This document shows, in pieces, positions 1 to 9,009 of a stretch of 64,000 nucleotides of DNA. The position numbers were made by a program, and so were the translations under genes. Numbering within the stretch: the stretch's first letter is position 1; every line of letters starts with the position of its first letter. Source of the stretch: Streptomyces sp. DH12 (GTDB taxonomy: Bacteria > Actinomycetota > Actinomycetes > Streptomycetales > Streptomycetaceae); NCBI RefSeq assembly GCF_020873895.1, contig NZ_JAHWGT010000016.1, positions 98,327-162,326 on the forward strand, read 5' to 3'. The notes under the pieces are model-generated. The model did no database searches, had not been told where the DNA came from, and saw only the letters and a list, made by a program, of their open reading frames with translations.

Positions 1-815
1 TGCAGCCGCCGACAGACGCCGACGTCGACTCCCGGTTCTTCGCCATCGTCACCGACCTGATCGGTGCGCCCACCGAGCTGGTCGACGAGGACGGCACGAT
101 CGCCTGGCAGAGCCGCACGACCGTGTGGGGCACCACGTCCTGGAACCGCACCGCCCTGGCCTACACACCGCTGAGATTCCCGGGCCAGTACGACGACGCG
201 GAAAGCGGCCTGTACTACAACTGCTTCCGCTACTACGACCCCACGGCCGGCCGATACATCAGCCCCGACCCCCTCGGCCTGGACGCCGCCCCCAACCCGG
301 CGGCCTACGTCATCAACCCCCACATGTGGATGGACCCCGAGGGACTGATTGCCAGGGGCTGCACCGAGAACGGCGGCTGGTACAGCGGGCTGACGCCCGC
401 CAACCTCAAGAAGGCCGACGGCTCCCGCCGCACCGACGTCGACATGGAGATCAACCACATCCCCGCCAAGAACGCCTACGCCCATCTGGACCAGCCGGGC
501 TTCAAGACCAACAAGGACGGCGGCGGCGCCGGGATGGGACCGGCCATCCGCATGGAGTACGACGACCACCGCGCGATGACCAGCACGGGCTCCAGCAACA
601 AGTCCATCCGCTGGCGCGCCCAGCAGCGCGCCCTGATTGACGCCGGCCGCTGGGACAAGGCGATGATGATGGACATCGACGAGACGCGGAAGAAATTCGG
701 CACCAAGTACGACCAGCACATCAAGGACATGATCGACAGCCTGAAGAGCAACAGGAAGTTCCAGAAGTTGCTGGAGAAAAAGGGCTGGACCATCGACTAC
801 GACATCCTGAAGTGA
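1..815 (+). CDS. RHS/YD-repeat polymorphic toxin, C-terminal part
   Basis: The frame is open from the window edge, so the N-terminal part is missing. It reads through the conserved end of an RHS core (FFAIVTDLIGAPTELVDEDG, then RYYDPTAGRYISPDPLGLD, then the DPEGL hinge). A variable tip of about 150 residues follows. In RHS proteins the core encapsulates the tip, which is the toxin. The tip has NHIPAKNAYAHLD and DDHRAMTSTGSS, an arrangement of His, Asn and Asp like HNH/endonuclease-VII-type nuclease toxins. The exact toxin family is not certain. The gene stops at 813-815, 30 bases before the likely immunity gene. A complete RHS gene of the same design lies at 34.9 kb. Confidence 0.85.
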   Translation, partial: QPPTDADVDSRFFAIVTDLIGAPTELVDEDGTIAWQSRTTVWGTTSWNRTALAYTPLRFPGQYDDAESGLYYNCFRYYDPTAGRYISPDPLGLDAAPNPAAYVINPHMWMDPEGLIARGCTENGGWYSGLTPANLKKADGSRRTDVDMEINHIPAKNAYAHLDQPGFKTNKDGGGAGMGPAIRMEYDDHRAMTSTGSSNKSIRWRAQQRALIDAGRWDKAMMMDIDETRKKFGTKYDQHIKDMIDSLKSNRKFQKLLEKKGWTIDYDILK

Positions 816-845
816 CACACCGACCAAGGAAAGGCACAGCCACCC

Positions 846-1337
846 ATGGACCTCGTTCTGGACCCGCCCCACGGTGTCGGCCCCGTACTCATCGGAATGA
901 CGCTCGCGGAAGCCGTCGCCGCGGTCACCCCTTGGGGGACGCCCAAGGTGGAGCACGACGACGATGACGCAACCATCCACACGAAGTGCCGCGAGATCGG
1001 TGTCACCATCCTGCTGGAAGACTCCGGCGAGGCCGTGACCGCAGTCGAACTGTGGTGGCCCGGCGAAGGCCGCAGCACCGACGTCCGTGTCCTCCTCCAC
1101 GGCGACGACGTCTTCACGACACCCGCCGAGAACCTCTTCCGCGCCGCGCGTGAACGCGGCTGGACCGTGGACCAAAGCGAGCCCGAGTACCCATTCATCC
1201 CCGGGGTCTCCCTCGGCTTCACCCGCCAGACCTCCCAGGAGGTCCCCCGCACACCGGCTGGCCTGCCCGTCCACGCCACCTCGGTCCTCGTCGGCGACGA
1301 GCACTACTACGACGAGCGTCTCCACCTCAGCGCATGA
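846..1337 (+). CDS. Probable immunity protein of the upstream RHS toxin
   Basis: 163 residues, acidic, no signal peptide and no membrane segment, so cytoplasmic. It starts at ATG 846 behind an AAGGAAAGG ribosome-binding site, 30 bases after the RHS stop codon. Polymorphic toxin genes are almost always followed at once by their immunity gene, which is the reason for the call. I do not recognise a named immunity family. Visible features are an N-terminal GVGPVLIGMTLAEAVA segment and the stretch TAVELWWPGEGRSTDVRV. Confidence 0.6.
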   Translation: MDLVLDPPHGVGPVLIGMTLAEAVAAVTPWGTPKVEHDDDDATIHTKCREIGVTILLEDSGEAVTAVELWWPGEGRSTDVRVLLHGDDVFTTPAENLFRAARERGWTVDQSEPEYPFIPGVSLGFTRQTSQEVPRTPAGLPVHATSVLVGDEHYYDERLHLSA

Positions 1338-1449
1338 ATCCGTTGCCGCCTCCGCCGGTTGCCTACGTTTGCCGCAGCACCAAACAGCCCTGCCCCCCCC
1401 GTCGTAGGCCCTGAGTGGATGGTTCGTAAGCATTTGACCGTGTCTTGTC

Positions 1450-1826
1450 TTGAAGGGCGCTCATCAGCGGTTACTTCGAAAGGCGCTGTCCGGTGGGGTC
1501 GCAGGCGATACTCGTCTTGTGGACTGGTTGGAGCGAGCTCGGGCGACGGAACAGCTTCAAGATTGGGACGTGGCGATCGCGCTGGTAGGCGCCCACGCCG
1601 AATGCTTCTCCGACGATCCAGACATGCACGACAACCATCTGTGGCACATGGATCTGCTGGCCCGAGCGGAACGGATCTCAGAACTGACGGAGCGCGCTCT
1701 CACGGATAGCCACGCACGTCGAAGACTCAACAGATCGCTTCGAGAGCGGGGTATGGAGGCGGCGCTGCGTGACCGCGCCGAAGACGGCGACCGTGGCGCT
1801 CTGTACGTCCTTGGTCGACCGACACC
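1450..1826 (+). pseudogene. Truncated hypothetical protein
   Basis: About 120 residues of plausible helical protein (DTRLVDWLERARATEQLQDW, then LWHMDLLARAERISELTERA, then ALRDRAEDGDRGALYVL). From about 1803 the frame degenerates and the neighbouring +1 frame takes over as a different HTH protein. It looks like the N-terminal remnant of a longer protein fused by recombination or frameshift to the next fragment. The family is not recognised. The start is a TTG at 1450, with no good ribosome-binding site. Confidence 0.35.
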
Positions 1827-2216
1827 GTGCGCACGGCGTACCTGGAGGGCCGCTCCATCGCCGCCCTTGCGCGCGACCACGGCGTCAGCCGCGGCGCCAT
1901 CCGCACGGCTGTCGCCGACCTCTTGCCCGACCGCGCCGCCACCGAGGAGGACGCCCCGGCCCTGGAGCTGCTGGTCACCCTCGACATGCCCGGGAAGGTC
2001 GCCGACTTCCTAAGCGCCGCCGACCTGGAGGCCGCTGAGCGGACCGCGCTCGACCAGGGGGTGGTCGTACGGCGCGGCCAGGGATACACCCTGCGCGTCA
2101 CCGCGGTCCCGGCCGTGCACCGCCGGCTCCTCTCCCTCTGCCTGTCAATGCTGGATCGGAGACAACGTTGGCGGATCCGAGCGTATGAGGCAGGGTGTCG
2201 AGGACGTCGTCGATGA
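1827..2216 (+). pseudogene. HTH DNA-binding protein fragment
   Basis: The frame reads EGRSIAALARDHGVSRGAIR, a resolvase/homeodomain-like helix-turn-helix. LVTLDMPGKVADFLSAADLE and VVVRRGQGYTLRVTAVPAVH follow. The last part suggests a small DNA-binding protein carried by Streptomyces mobile DNA. The C-terminus runs into the antisense ClpP remnant, so the gene is probably truncated. It overlaps the previous fragment by frame switching only. Confidence 0.4.
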
Positions 2217-2310
2217 GCCCGTAATCCTTGGCTTCTTCGCGGTGAGCCAACGGTCGTCGGTGAAGTCCTTGGTTACCTGGTCCGGATGGCTGGGGTCGCG
2301 GCTGCGCGCG
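2160..2310 (-). pseudogene. ClpP protease, C-terminal remnant
   Basis: On the minus strand two adjoining frames give DQVTKDFTDDRWLTA and then EEAKDYGLIDDVLDTLP. Together they match the C-terminal helix and the last residues of the serine peptidase ClpP (pattern DRWxTAxEAxxYGLIDxV). A single-base frameshift lies between them near 2240. The catalytic Ser/His region is absent. This is a decayed fragment with no expected function. Confidence 0.6.
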
Positions 2311-2518
2311 GTTATCCGTCGTAGGCAGAGGGTGCGCGTGGAGAAGGTGTCCTGGCATCGGGGACCGGCCACCGTCTGTTCTGTCCCCAGGCCCGCGTCC
2401 TCGCGTAGCCACCGGCCGGAGGTACCATCGGGGAGTGGGATCGGGGCATGGCTTTGTTCACGAGTTGTGAAGTCGGTTCGTCATGACTTCGGGAGGCACC
2501 TGGTGACCGGTTGGGTCG

Positions 2519-2542
2519 ATGTTCACGAAAGCGGACAGCACC
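2519..2542. repeat. Inverted repeat, left copy
   Basis: The 24-base sequence beginning ATGTTCACGAAAGCGGACAG is found in inverted orientation at 3246-3269 with only two mismatches by eye. The pair brackets the gene at 2571-3227. A third, weaker copy in the same orientation as the right one is at about 3315-3337. Confidence 0.7.
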
Positions 2543-2570
2543 AGGGGTCGCCGCGCGGCAGAGTGCAGGG

Positions 2571-3227
2571 GTGACCGCTACATCGGACCGCTTGGACCTG
2601 CCCGCTCGTCGTCGCCGCCACGCACGACTGATCGCTGCCCTGACTGCAACGGTCGGAGCCTGCGCTTCGGCGGCGCAGGCGTTGTACCAGCCCGTCGCCG
2701 ATGCCCCGCCCGGGCAGGAGGCGGTCGTGGTGGACCCCCTGCCGGTTGTCTACCTCAGCCACACGGCCGCCCTACGACTGGAGGCGGCCCGGACCGAGGA
2801 CGAAGCCCGGTGGTCGGCCGCCGTCGCACGGGAGCAGGAGCAGGCCCAGCGGACGAGCGCCGCGAGGGTGGCTCTGGCGCGGGCTCAGGAGATCGTGGAG
2901 GAGCCTGGAGTGTCCTGGCCCGTGCCGCTGCCGACCGCAGAACAGGGCGCGGTTATCGACTTGGCGGACGCCGGTGACCAGGTCGCTGAGCTATGGCGGG
3001 CCGATCCGCATCAGGCCGTCGCCCTGGTGCGCGAGTTGGTGGCCGGCGGCGAGTTCACCGCGGCCGAGATCCTGGACGCGGCGGTTGACGCGACCATCGG
3101 CGCCGCGCTGCTGACGCTGAACAAGGCGGGCACGGCGTCCGACCCGAGCCTGATGGCCGAGCAGTGCCTCGCTGCTGCCCCGTTCTTGGTGCTCGCGGTG
3201 GCCCTGGCATCCGCCGACCTGGACTGA
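2571..3227 (+). CDS. Hypothetical protein
   Basis: 218 residues from GTG 2571, preceded by GCAGGGG. No family recognised. The first 20 residues are basic (RLDLPARRRRHARLIAALTA). A weakly hydrophobic stretch (IAALTATVGACASAAQALYQ) could be a signal or membrane anchor. After it come an Arg/Glu/Ala-rich helical region (VAREQEQAQRTSAARVALA), likely coiled coil, and a hydrophobic C-terminus (AAAPFLVLAVALASADLD). The gene sits alone between inverted repeats, which suggests a movable cassette. Confidence 0.5.
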   Translation: MTATSDRLDLPARRRRHARLIAALTATVGACASAAQALYQPVADAPPGQEAVVVDPLPVVYLSHTAALRLEAARTEDEARWSAAVAREQEQAQRTSAARVALARAQEIVEEPGVSWPVPLPTAEQGAVIDLADAGDQVAELWRADPHQAVALVRELVAGGEFTAAEILDAAVDATIGAALLTLNKAGTASDPSLMAEQCLAAAPFLVLAVALASADLD

Positions 3228-3245
3228 CCGAGATCAGCGCTCGTC

Positions 3246-3269
3246 GGTGCTGTCCGTTCTCGTGAACAT
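3246..3269. repeat. Inverted repeat, right copy
   Basis: Reverse complement of 2519-2542 with about 22 of 24 positions shared (starts GGTGCTGTCCGTTCTCGTGA). It lies 18 bases after the stop of the enclosed gene. A related sequence follows at 3315-3337 (AGTGCTGTCGATTCTCGCG). Confidence 0.7.
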
Positions 3270-3402
3270 TTGGCTTGGGCCATCGGGGCCTGGTGACGCC
3301 CGAACTGGTGACGAAGTGCTGTCGATTCTCGCGTACAGAGCCAGGGGCACGGCCGGAGAGGGCAAAGCCACCCGGTTGCCTCGGCTTCGTGGCGCAGTCC
3401 GT

Positions 3403-4041
3403 TCAGCCGCATGCATGAGCCTCCCTGCGCACCTGGCAGTAGAAGCGCGGGCCGCTCAAGGTGACGCGCACCGGGATGGGCATGCCTACTCTGCCGTCCG
3501 TCACGGTCTGGCAGGTGTACTTCGACAACTCCCGCTCGATGGGGACGACGACCGCCTCGGGAATATTGTTGCAACGCACGAGATCGGGCGCGAGGTAGGT
3601 GTAGACAGCATTGGCGGCGCCGTCCCGCGTGAGGATCGCCGTGCGAGGTTCAGCCCCCCACTTCAGGTCTTTCGGAGCGTCCGGCAGCGTGTACACAAGG
3701 ATGTCCCACTCGGTCTTCAGGCCCTTCCACGTGCTCACGCATACGGCCTGAGCGCCCTTCTGCTGTTGCAGGGAAGCAGGGCACCGGGCCGTCGTCGTCC
3801 CCTCCGTGTTGACCATGTCGAGCACCTTCTCCCGCAAGCCGAAGGCGACCGTCTCGTGGAAGGCGGCATCGGGAGGTGGCGACGGGCGCAGTTTGACCGT
3901 TGGTTCCGGGGCCGGCTTCACGACCTTCTGGGGCAGCTCCGAGAAGGCAGGCCTCGGTGCGGAGTCGTCGTTCTTTCCGGTCCCGCACCCGGTGAGGAGC
4001 AGCCCAATGAGCCCGGCAACCGCGGTCATCTTCATGCGCAT
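3403..4041 (-). CDS. Secreted lipoprotein, unknown function
   Basis: 212 residues. The N-terminus MRMKMTAVAGLIGLLLTGCG is a textbook lipoprotein signal with lipobox LLTGC, so the mature protein should be anchored on the outer face of the membrane. A Pro-rich linker (KPAPEPTVKLRPSPPPDAAF) follows. The rest is a soluble domain with five cysteines (for example TARCPAS, QAVCVST, LVRCNNI), likely disulphide-bonded. No family recognised. It is monocistronic and convergent with the gene at 2571-3227. Confidence 0.6.
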   Translation of the reverse strand: MRMKMTAVAGLIGLLLTGCGTGKNDDSAPRPAFSELPQKVVKPAPEPTVKLRPSPPPDAAFHETVAFGLREKVLDMVNTEGTTTARCPASLQQQKGAQAVCVSTWKGLKTEWDILVYTLPDAPKDLKWGAEPRTAILTRDGAANAVYTYLAPDLVRCNNIPEAVVVPIERELSKYTCQTVTDGRVGMPIPVRVTLSGPRFYCQVRREAHACG

Positions 4042-4317
4042 GACGGAAACAGTAGTGACACCGGCCGGCCCCCCTTGCTTCAGGTGAAGGTGGCGTCGGC
4101 GCAGCGTGGATCCCTAGCCCGCTGTCGAGTCGGCGCGCCCTTGGCCAGCGCCCGGGGTGCCTCGGCGTGGCGAGGGCGGTGCACGGTCTCGGCGCGACCG
4201 GGCCGCAGGGCGAGGGCGGCTGTGGGGAGAAGGAGCGCGGGCCTGTAGGCGGCCGCCATCAGGCGGGTCGGGGCGGGATCGCTCGATGGCGTGATGGGAA
4301 GGCTCGGCCGTGGGTGG

Positions 4318-5328
4318 TCAGCGCTCGGGCTTGGGGGGCCGCTGCATCAGCGCGGCCGCGGCCTCATCGAGGGTGACCTTCTCATGCAGCAGGGCGGAGA
4401 TCACTTCGGTGATCGGCATCTCGACATCGTGGGCGCGGGCCAGGGCCAGGATCGCTTCGGCGGACTTGACGCCTTCGGTGGTCTGCCGGGTGGCGGCCGT
4501 CGCCTCCGCGACGGTCAGGCCGCGGCCGAGGTGGGTGCCGAAGGTGCGGTTGCGGGAGAGGGGGGAGGAGCAGGTGGCGACCAGGTCGCCCACGCCGGCG
4601 AGGCCGGCGAGGGTGGCGGGGTCGGCGCCCATCGCGGCGGCCAGGCGGGTGGCTTCGGCGAGCCCGCGGGTGATGAGCATGGCCGTGGCGTTGTCGCCCA
4701 TCCCCATGCCGGAGGCGATGCCGACGGCGAGGGCGATGACGTTCTTCACCGCGCCGCCCAGCTCGCAGCCGGTCACGTCGGTGGAGGTGTAGGGGCGGAA
4801 GTAGGGGGTGTGGCAGGCCTGCTGGAAGCGGCGGGCGGCGTCTTCGTCGGGGCAGGCGACGGTGGCGGCGGCGGGCTGACCGGCCATGATCTCCCGGGCC
4901 AGGTTCGGGCCGGAGAGCACCGCGACCCGCTCCTGGGGCAGGCCGGTCACCTCGGCGATGACCTGGCTCGCCCGCTCCCCGCTGCCCTGCTCAATCCCCT
5001 TCATTAGCGACACGATCACCGTGCCGGGCGCGATGTGCGGCGTCCGCGCGGCGAGGTTGGCGCGCAGGGACTGGGCGGGGATCGACAGCACCAGGAAGTC
5101 GGCGCCCGCGAGCGCGGCGGCCGGGTCACTCGTCGCGGTCAGGTTGGCGGGCAGTTCGACGTCCGGGAAGTAGCCGGGGTTGCGCCGGGTGGTGTTGATG
5201 CCGTCAGCGATCTCGGCGCGGCGGGCGTGCACGGTGACGGTGGTGCCGGCGTCGGCGAGGACCTTGGCCATCGCGGTGCCCCAGGACCCGGCCGAGAACA
5301 CCGCCGCGCGGACGGAAGCGTGGGTCAC
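4318..5328 (-). CDS. gpsA: NAD(P)H-dependent glycerol-3-phosphate dehydrogenase
   Basis: 336 residues from GTG 5328 (GAGGACC ribosome-binding site), the normal length of GpsA. It reduces dihydroxyacetone phosphate to sn-glycerol 3-phosphate, the phospholipid backbone precursor. The N-terminal Rossmann region reads AAVFSAGSWGTAMAKVLADA. The first Gly of the usual GAGSWG nucleotide-binding motif is Ser here. The C-terminal domain keeps ELGGAVKNVIALAVGIASG, including the catalytic Lys, then NATAMLITRGLAE and LAGVGDLVATCSSPLSRNR. In an accessory region it is probably a second copy beside a housekeeping gpsA. No partner gene is evident; upstream DNA to 5787 is decayed. Confidence 0.9.
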   Translation of the reverse strand: MTHASVRAAVFSAGSWGTAMAKVLADAGTTVTVHARRAEIADGINTTRRNPGYFPDVELPANLTATSDPAAALAGADFLVLSIPAQSLRANLAARTPHIAPGTVIVSLMKGIEQGSGERASQVIAEVTGLPQERVAVLSGPNLAREIMAGQPAAATVACPDEDAARRFQQACHTPYFRPYTSTDVTGCELGGAVKNVIALAVGIASGMGMGDNATAMLITRGLAEATRLAAAMGADPATLAGLAGVGDLVATCSSPLSRNRTFGTHLGRGLTVAEATAATRQTTEGVKSAEAILALARAHDVEMPITEVISALLHEKVTLDEAAAALMQRPPKPER

Positions 5329-5787
5329 GGGAAGGTCCTCTTCAGGGCGGCGGTCCGGGCGCCGGGCTCGCCCGGCGCGGACATCGTAGCGGCCGGGCCC
5401 GGCCCGGTCGGGGCGGTCGGCAGACGCCGCAGGGTGAGCAGGACCGCGCGCCGGCCGCGCAGTGTGGGCAGGGCCTGGTGCGCCGTGCGCCTCGTGCAGC
5501 ATGCGCGCGGCGGGGCCCGGGCCGAGCTCGGCGCGGAGCTGGTCGGCGTGGGCGATCCACAGCCGGTAGAGGCGCTTCCGCATGCCGGGCTCGCCGGGCC
5601 GCTCGTCGACGTGCTCCTGGCGCAGCCCGGCCGCGGTGAGGTGCGCGTGCCACGCCGGTCACCGACGGCTGGCTCCGCGGGTGCGAGGCAAGGGGCACGC
5701 TCCATCAAGGTGGGCGGCCGGGTGCGGCGCCGGCGCGGCGGCGGCCGTCACCCCGGCCGCCTGCGCGCTGTCGGCCGCGGGGTGGCC
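5329..5787. other. Intergenic stretch with possible decayed gene
   Basis: No convincing gene. On the minus strand one frame gives the plausible piece MRKRLYRLWIAHADQLRAEL near 5520-5583, which continues as Pro/Arg-rich sequence into the gpsA start. It may be the remnant of a protein formerly upstream of gpsA. I cannot name it. Confidence 0.3.
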
Positions 5788-6261
5788 CTACTGGCTTTGT
5801 TCCGGCCCCGGGGGGGCGGGGCGAAGAAGTTCCTTGTTGGTCGAGCAATCAGAGTCCGGGTCTGCCACGAGGCAGAGGTTGTAGCCGTGCGCGTCCCGTC
5901 GAACGACCGCTGACAGTGAACAGTGGTCTTCCACGCTGGTGATGCTGATGCCGATGGTGTCGCCACTGGTCAGCGAGGCGTCAGCAGCGCTGAAGCCCGT
6001 ATCGGTCGGGGCGCTGAAGAAACTCCACGTCCCGCTGAGCGAATCGGGACAGGAAAGGGTTCCCGGGAGGGCACTGCCCAGGTCGGTTCCCGTCGCGCGT
6101 CGGTCAGCTTCGAATACGAGGCGCGCTCCTGCCTCGTTTGTCCATGGGCCGGCCAGTGTCGCCTGATCGATCGACGCCGTATCGCCACCCGCGGTGCAGG
6201 CAACCGATGACCATGCCAGCAAAGCCGCCAACGCCGCGGCGCGGTACACCTTCGGGCGCAT
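5788..6261 (-). CDS. Small secreted lipoprotein
   Basis: 157 residues, starting at ATG 6261. MRPKVYRAAALAALLAWSSV precedes the lipid-modified Cys (SSVAC), followed by TAGGDTASIDQATLAGPW. The mature part (LAGPWTNEAGARLVFEADRR, GTWSFFSAPTDTGF) resembles the common small Streptomyces lipoproteins with a lipocalin-like beta-sheet, but this is inference. Anchored outside the membrane; role unknown. Confidence 0.6.
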   Translation of the reverse strand: MRPKVYRAAALAALLAWSSVACTAGGDTASIDQATLAGPWTNEAGARLVFEADRRATGTDLGSALPGTLSCPDSLSGTWSFFSAPTDTGFSAADASLTSGDTIGISITSVEDHCSLSAVVRRDAHGYNLCLVADPDSDCSTNKELLRPAPPGPEQSQ

Positions 6262-6409
6262 GCTCACCCTCCACCCGCCGCACGGTTTGAACGCGTTCAG
6301 CATAGCGGTCACGTGTGTCACCCCGATCGGGCTTCCCGGACGTGGCCTTATCAGTGAGTACGCCGCGAGGCGTCAGCCGCCACCACGCAGGTTGTCGGGA
6401 TGTCCGTGA

Positions 6410-6688
6410 TCACAGACCGGGGATGGCAGCCAGCCGAAGGCGGTCGACCCGGTCGTAGCGCTCCACCTGCACTTCGATGGCTGAGGCGCCAAAGCGAAGA
6501 GTGAGGCAGGCGTCCGCGTCGAGAAGCTCTTCAAGGTTTTGGCGGGCGACATCGTCAAACGGTGGCAAGACCACAGCCTGCCACTCACCCGTGCTGGCGG
6601 TGGCCATCACTCGGACCGGGACCCGAGCCAGGCACGTTGATTGATTGGCCCACCACTCCAGCTGCGCCGTCTCCTCGTCATAGTCCAC
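6410..6688 (-). CDS. Small hypothetical protein
   Basis: 92 residues from GTG 6688: VDYDEETAQLEWWANQSTCL, then RVPVRVMATASTGEWQAVVL and VQVERYDRVDRLRLAAIPGL. Acidic, cytoplasmic, no recognised family. It overlaps the end of the frameshifted gene upstream by about 80 bases in another frame, suggesting the two were once translationally coupled. Confidence 0.45.
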   Translation of the reverse strand: MDYDEETAQLEWWANQSTCLARVPVRVMATASTGEWQAVVLPPFDDVARQNLEELLDADACLTLRFGASAIEVQVERYDRVDRLRLAAIPGL

Positions 6689-7394
6689 GCCCCGAGCGTA
6701 GATGCCAGCACCTCTTGCACGCTCTGCCCGTCCTCCATCAGTCCGGGCACGAACCGCCGGGCCGCATTGACGGCCCGGGCCCCACTCACCAGCCCGCGCG
6801 CGGACGCCTCGACGTCCAGGTCCTCGATCATGATCCGCCACAGGCGCAGCAGCAGACGGCGGGTGAGGTCCTCGCGCACCGCCGCGACCGTGAACGCGGG
6901 CCGGGAGCGGCGGGCCCGGCCAAGGGCGTCGGCGTACCGGGCGACGGCCCGGCGGTCCTGCTCGCTCTCGCCGGCCAGCAGCCGGGCGACCACCGTCTCG
7001 TCCCACAAGTCCAGTCGGGGGTGGAAGACCTGGTGCGCCGCCAGGGTGCCGCCGGTAAGTTCGGCCAGGCGCTGCGCCAGCGGCCGGCCCGGGCTGGCGT
7101 CGGCCGGGTGCCAGGAGCGGTACTCCAAGAAGGCCGCCCACGTCCCGGAGAAGCCGGGGTTGAACAGCTGCTGGTAGATGAAGCGGTCCTCGGTGGACAG
7201 CACCAGGCCGTGCACGACGGTGCGCACCGCGGCGTTGGACCAGCGCAGGAAGTACGGCGTCTCCCACCCCGCGCACGCCGTCGCCGGCCGCCGCGATGCG
7301 ATGGCGGGGACCCAACGGAGTACGACGCGCTGTACCGCGTGTTCGTCACCGCCCGAAACTCGGCCCCGTCCCGCAACTCCACGAGCTGCTCCAT
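6607..7394 (-). pseudogene. Frameshifted hypothetical protein
   Basis: The N-terminus (MEQLVELRDGAEFRAVTNTR, from 7394) is in one frame. The body (GWETPYFLRWSNAAVRTVVH, then EDRFIYQQLFNPGFSGTWAA, then LDLWDETVVARLLAGESEQD) is in another, with the switch near 7300. Together they form a roughly 250-residue soluble helical protein of unknown family. Either a recent mutation or a sequencing error separates them. The downstream small gene at 6410-6688 likely belonged to the same transcript. Confidence 0.45.
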
Positions 7395-7639
7395 CCATCC
7401 GAACGGCCCGATCGATCCGGAGCCGCCCGAAGGCTGGGGGCAGTGCCTGTTCTGCAACGCGCAGGAGACCCCCGGGCCCGGCAGGGCGCACCGGCATCAG
7501 GAAGCCGGTACGAGGTCCCGCCGCCGCCCTACACCCACGAGGCCCTCCGGCGGCCACCCCGTCCGCCGCAGCCCTCGTCGACGGCACGACCAAGTGCCGC
7601 CGGCGAGGAGCCGGCTCGTCAGTGCGGCAGCGCAGCTCC

Positions 7640-7917
7640 TTACGATCCACCCCGCTCCTGGCTGCGGCCGCGTGCAGCGCCCGCAGCGCCACCAGGAGGA
7701 CACCGATGTCGTCCAGGTAGACAGGGTCGGGGATCAGGTCCACCGGCGACACCGTATAGATCACGGCCCCCCAGAACAGGGCCTTCGACTGCAACGGCAC
7801 CCCGGCGTCCAGCAGCAGTCGGCGCGCCCGGAACACCCGTGTGAGCAGGACCGCCGCGCATACGGCCACGACGAGAGCGAGAATCACGGCCACCACGAGC
7901 CAGGAAGAGCCGTCCAT
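7640..7917 (-). CDS. DUF1232 (YkvA-like) membrane protein
   Basis: Starts at ATG 7917 (MDGSSWLVVAVILALVVAVC), an N-terminal membrane helix. The DUF1232 core follows: ALFWGAVIYTVSPVDLIPDP and VYLDDIGVLLVALRALHAAA. DUF1232 proteins are small membrane proteins of unknown role. The natural end is probably near 7640 (RSQERGGS then stop) after a one-base shift; the original frame stays open into the next gene. Disturbed at its 3' end. Confidence 0.6.
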
Positions 7918-8035
7918 GGTGCCCTTGTACCCCTGCGGGTCCCCGGGCCGCACCGATCGATCCCTTGCCACCCGTGGCGCGAGCGGGACGGCCAAGGCCC
8001 ATCCGAGAGCTTGCGCTCCGTCGGGGGACGGATGG

Positions 8036-8409
8036 CAGCGCACCGAGGAGGACGAGAAACTGCTCCGGCTGGTCAACCGGTACAGCACGCTGACGCTTCA
8101 CCAAGCCGCCTACGTCTGTTGGGGCGGACGGATCGAGGCCGCCCGGCCCAGTGTGCAGCTGATGACCGAGGCCAGACTGCTGCTGCGCAGCGCGGACGTG
8201 CGGTGGGTCCGGACGGTCCTGTGACCACCGAACGCGGCGCGCGGATCGCCGGCACCGGGCTGAGTACCCCGCGGTCGCCAGGCGAGCGGCTGCCCTTTCG
8301 TAGCGCTCCCGGACCCTTCCGTGATTGGGGCGGGCAACCCCGACTTGCTGACGATCCCCCACGCTGCCAACCTCACGCCATGTCCGCACAGGGAGGGGCG
8401 GCGCCATGA
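8036..8409 (+). pseudogene. Winged-helix protein remnant, possibly replication-relaxation-like
   Basis: Two successive frames give WQRTEEDEKLLRLVNRYSTL, TLHQAAYVCWGGRIEAARPS, and then VTTERGARIAGTGLSTPRSP. A first helical unit that asks which DNA-binding class is present, followed by a TTxRGARLAGTG beta-hairpin, resembles the winged helix at the N-terminus of plasmid replication-relaxation proteins. The frame changes at 8223 and the rest is missing. The naming is tentative. Confidence 0.35.
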
Positions 8410-8563
8410 GGGCCGGGCTGACCGCCCTGCGCCAACTGTTCGACGAGCCGCGACGACGGCAGTTCCGTGTCGCAGATATTCTCGCCGCCTCACATTGGCC
8501 GGAAATAGGCGTCAAATGTCAAATTCGCGAGACAGGCAGACATCCCGGTGTCATGGTGCGGGC

Positions 8564-9004
8564 ATGAAGAAGATCGCGACACTCGCCGGAGCAGCCGTCG
8601 GGATAGCCTCCCTTCTCGTGGGTCTCGCCACTCCTGCGCATGCCGACCCCTATTGGAACAAGAGTAAGAAGTGTGAGCAGAAGGACTGGGACGGAAGGGT
8701 CGTACCCACGCGGTTCGGTAATGGCGAACTCGGATGGAACCACTTTTCGGGCAAGCACAACATCAAGAAGTGCAAGGTAGTCAACGGCCCCCTCAACGGG
8801 AAGCCCGACAAGGTGAGTGGCGCTCGCCTGGAATACTGGGGCTACGCCATCAACGGCGGACGTCAGGTGAAGATCGTTGTCGTCGTGCAGTACGCACAAC
8901 GGACCGCTGACCGTCGGTACAATGCCGGCACCGGCCAGAAGATCGGCGTCATCACTGCCTACTGCCAGGGCATGAACAAGTGCCCCAACTGGGTCAACGA
9001 GTGA
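8564..9004 (+). CDS. Small secreted protein
   Basis: 146 residues from ATG 8564. MKKIATLAGAAVGIASLLVG is the start of a clear Sec signal peptide, with predicted cleavage after ATPAHA. The mature part is basic and aromatic (DPYWNKSKKCEQKDWDGRVV, GNGELGWNHFSGKHNIKKCK) with four Cys. Its size, basicity, and GWNHFSGKHN-type His/Asn cluster suggest a small secreted enzyme or toxin, for example a nuclease, but no family is recognised. The next gene starts five bases after its stop, so the two are co-transcribed. Confidence 0.65.
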   Translation: MKKIATLAGAAVGIASLLVGLATPAHADPYWNKSKKCEQKDWDGRVVPTRFGNGELGWNHFSGKHNIKKCKVVNGPLNGKPDKVSGARLEYWGYAINGGRQVKIVVVVQYAQRTADRRYNAGTGQKIGVITAYCQGMNKCPNWVNE

Positions 9005-9009
9005 GATCT

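Noticed and set aside
6562-8409. A 615-codon plus-strand open frame
   Set aside because: Antisense to the DUF1232 gene and neighbouring minus-strand genes. Only its end (after 8220) is taken as part of a winged-helix remnant.
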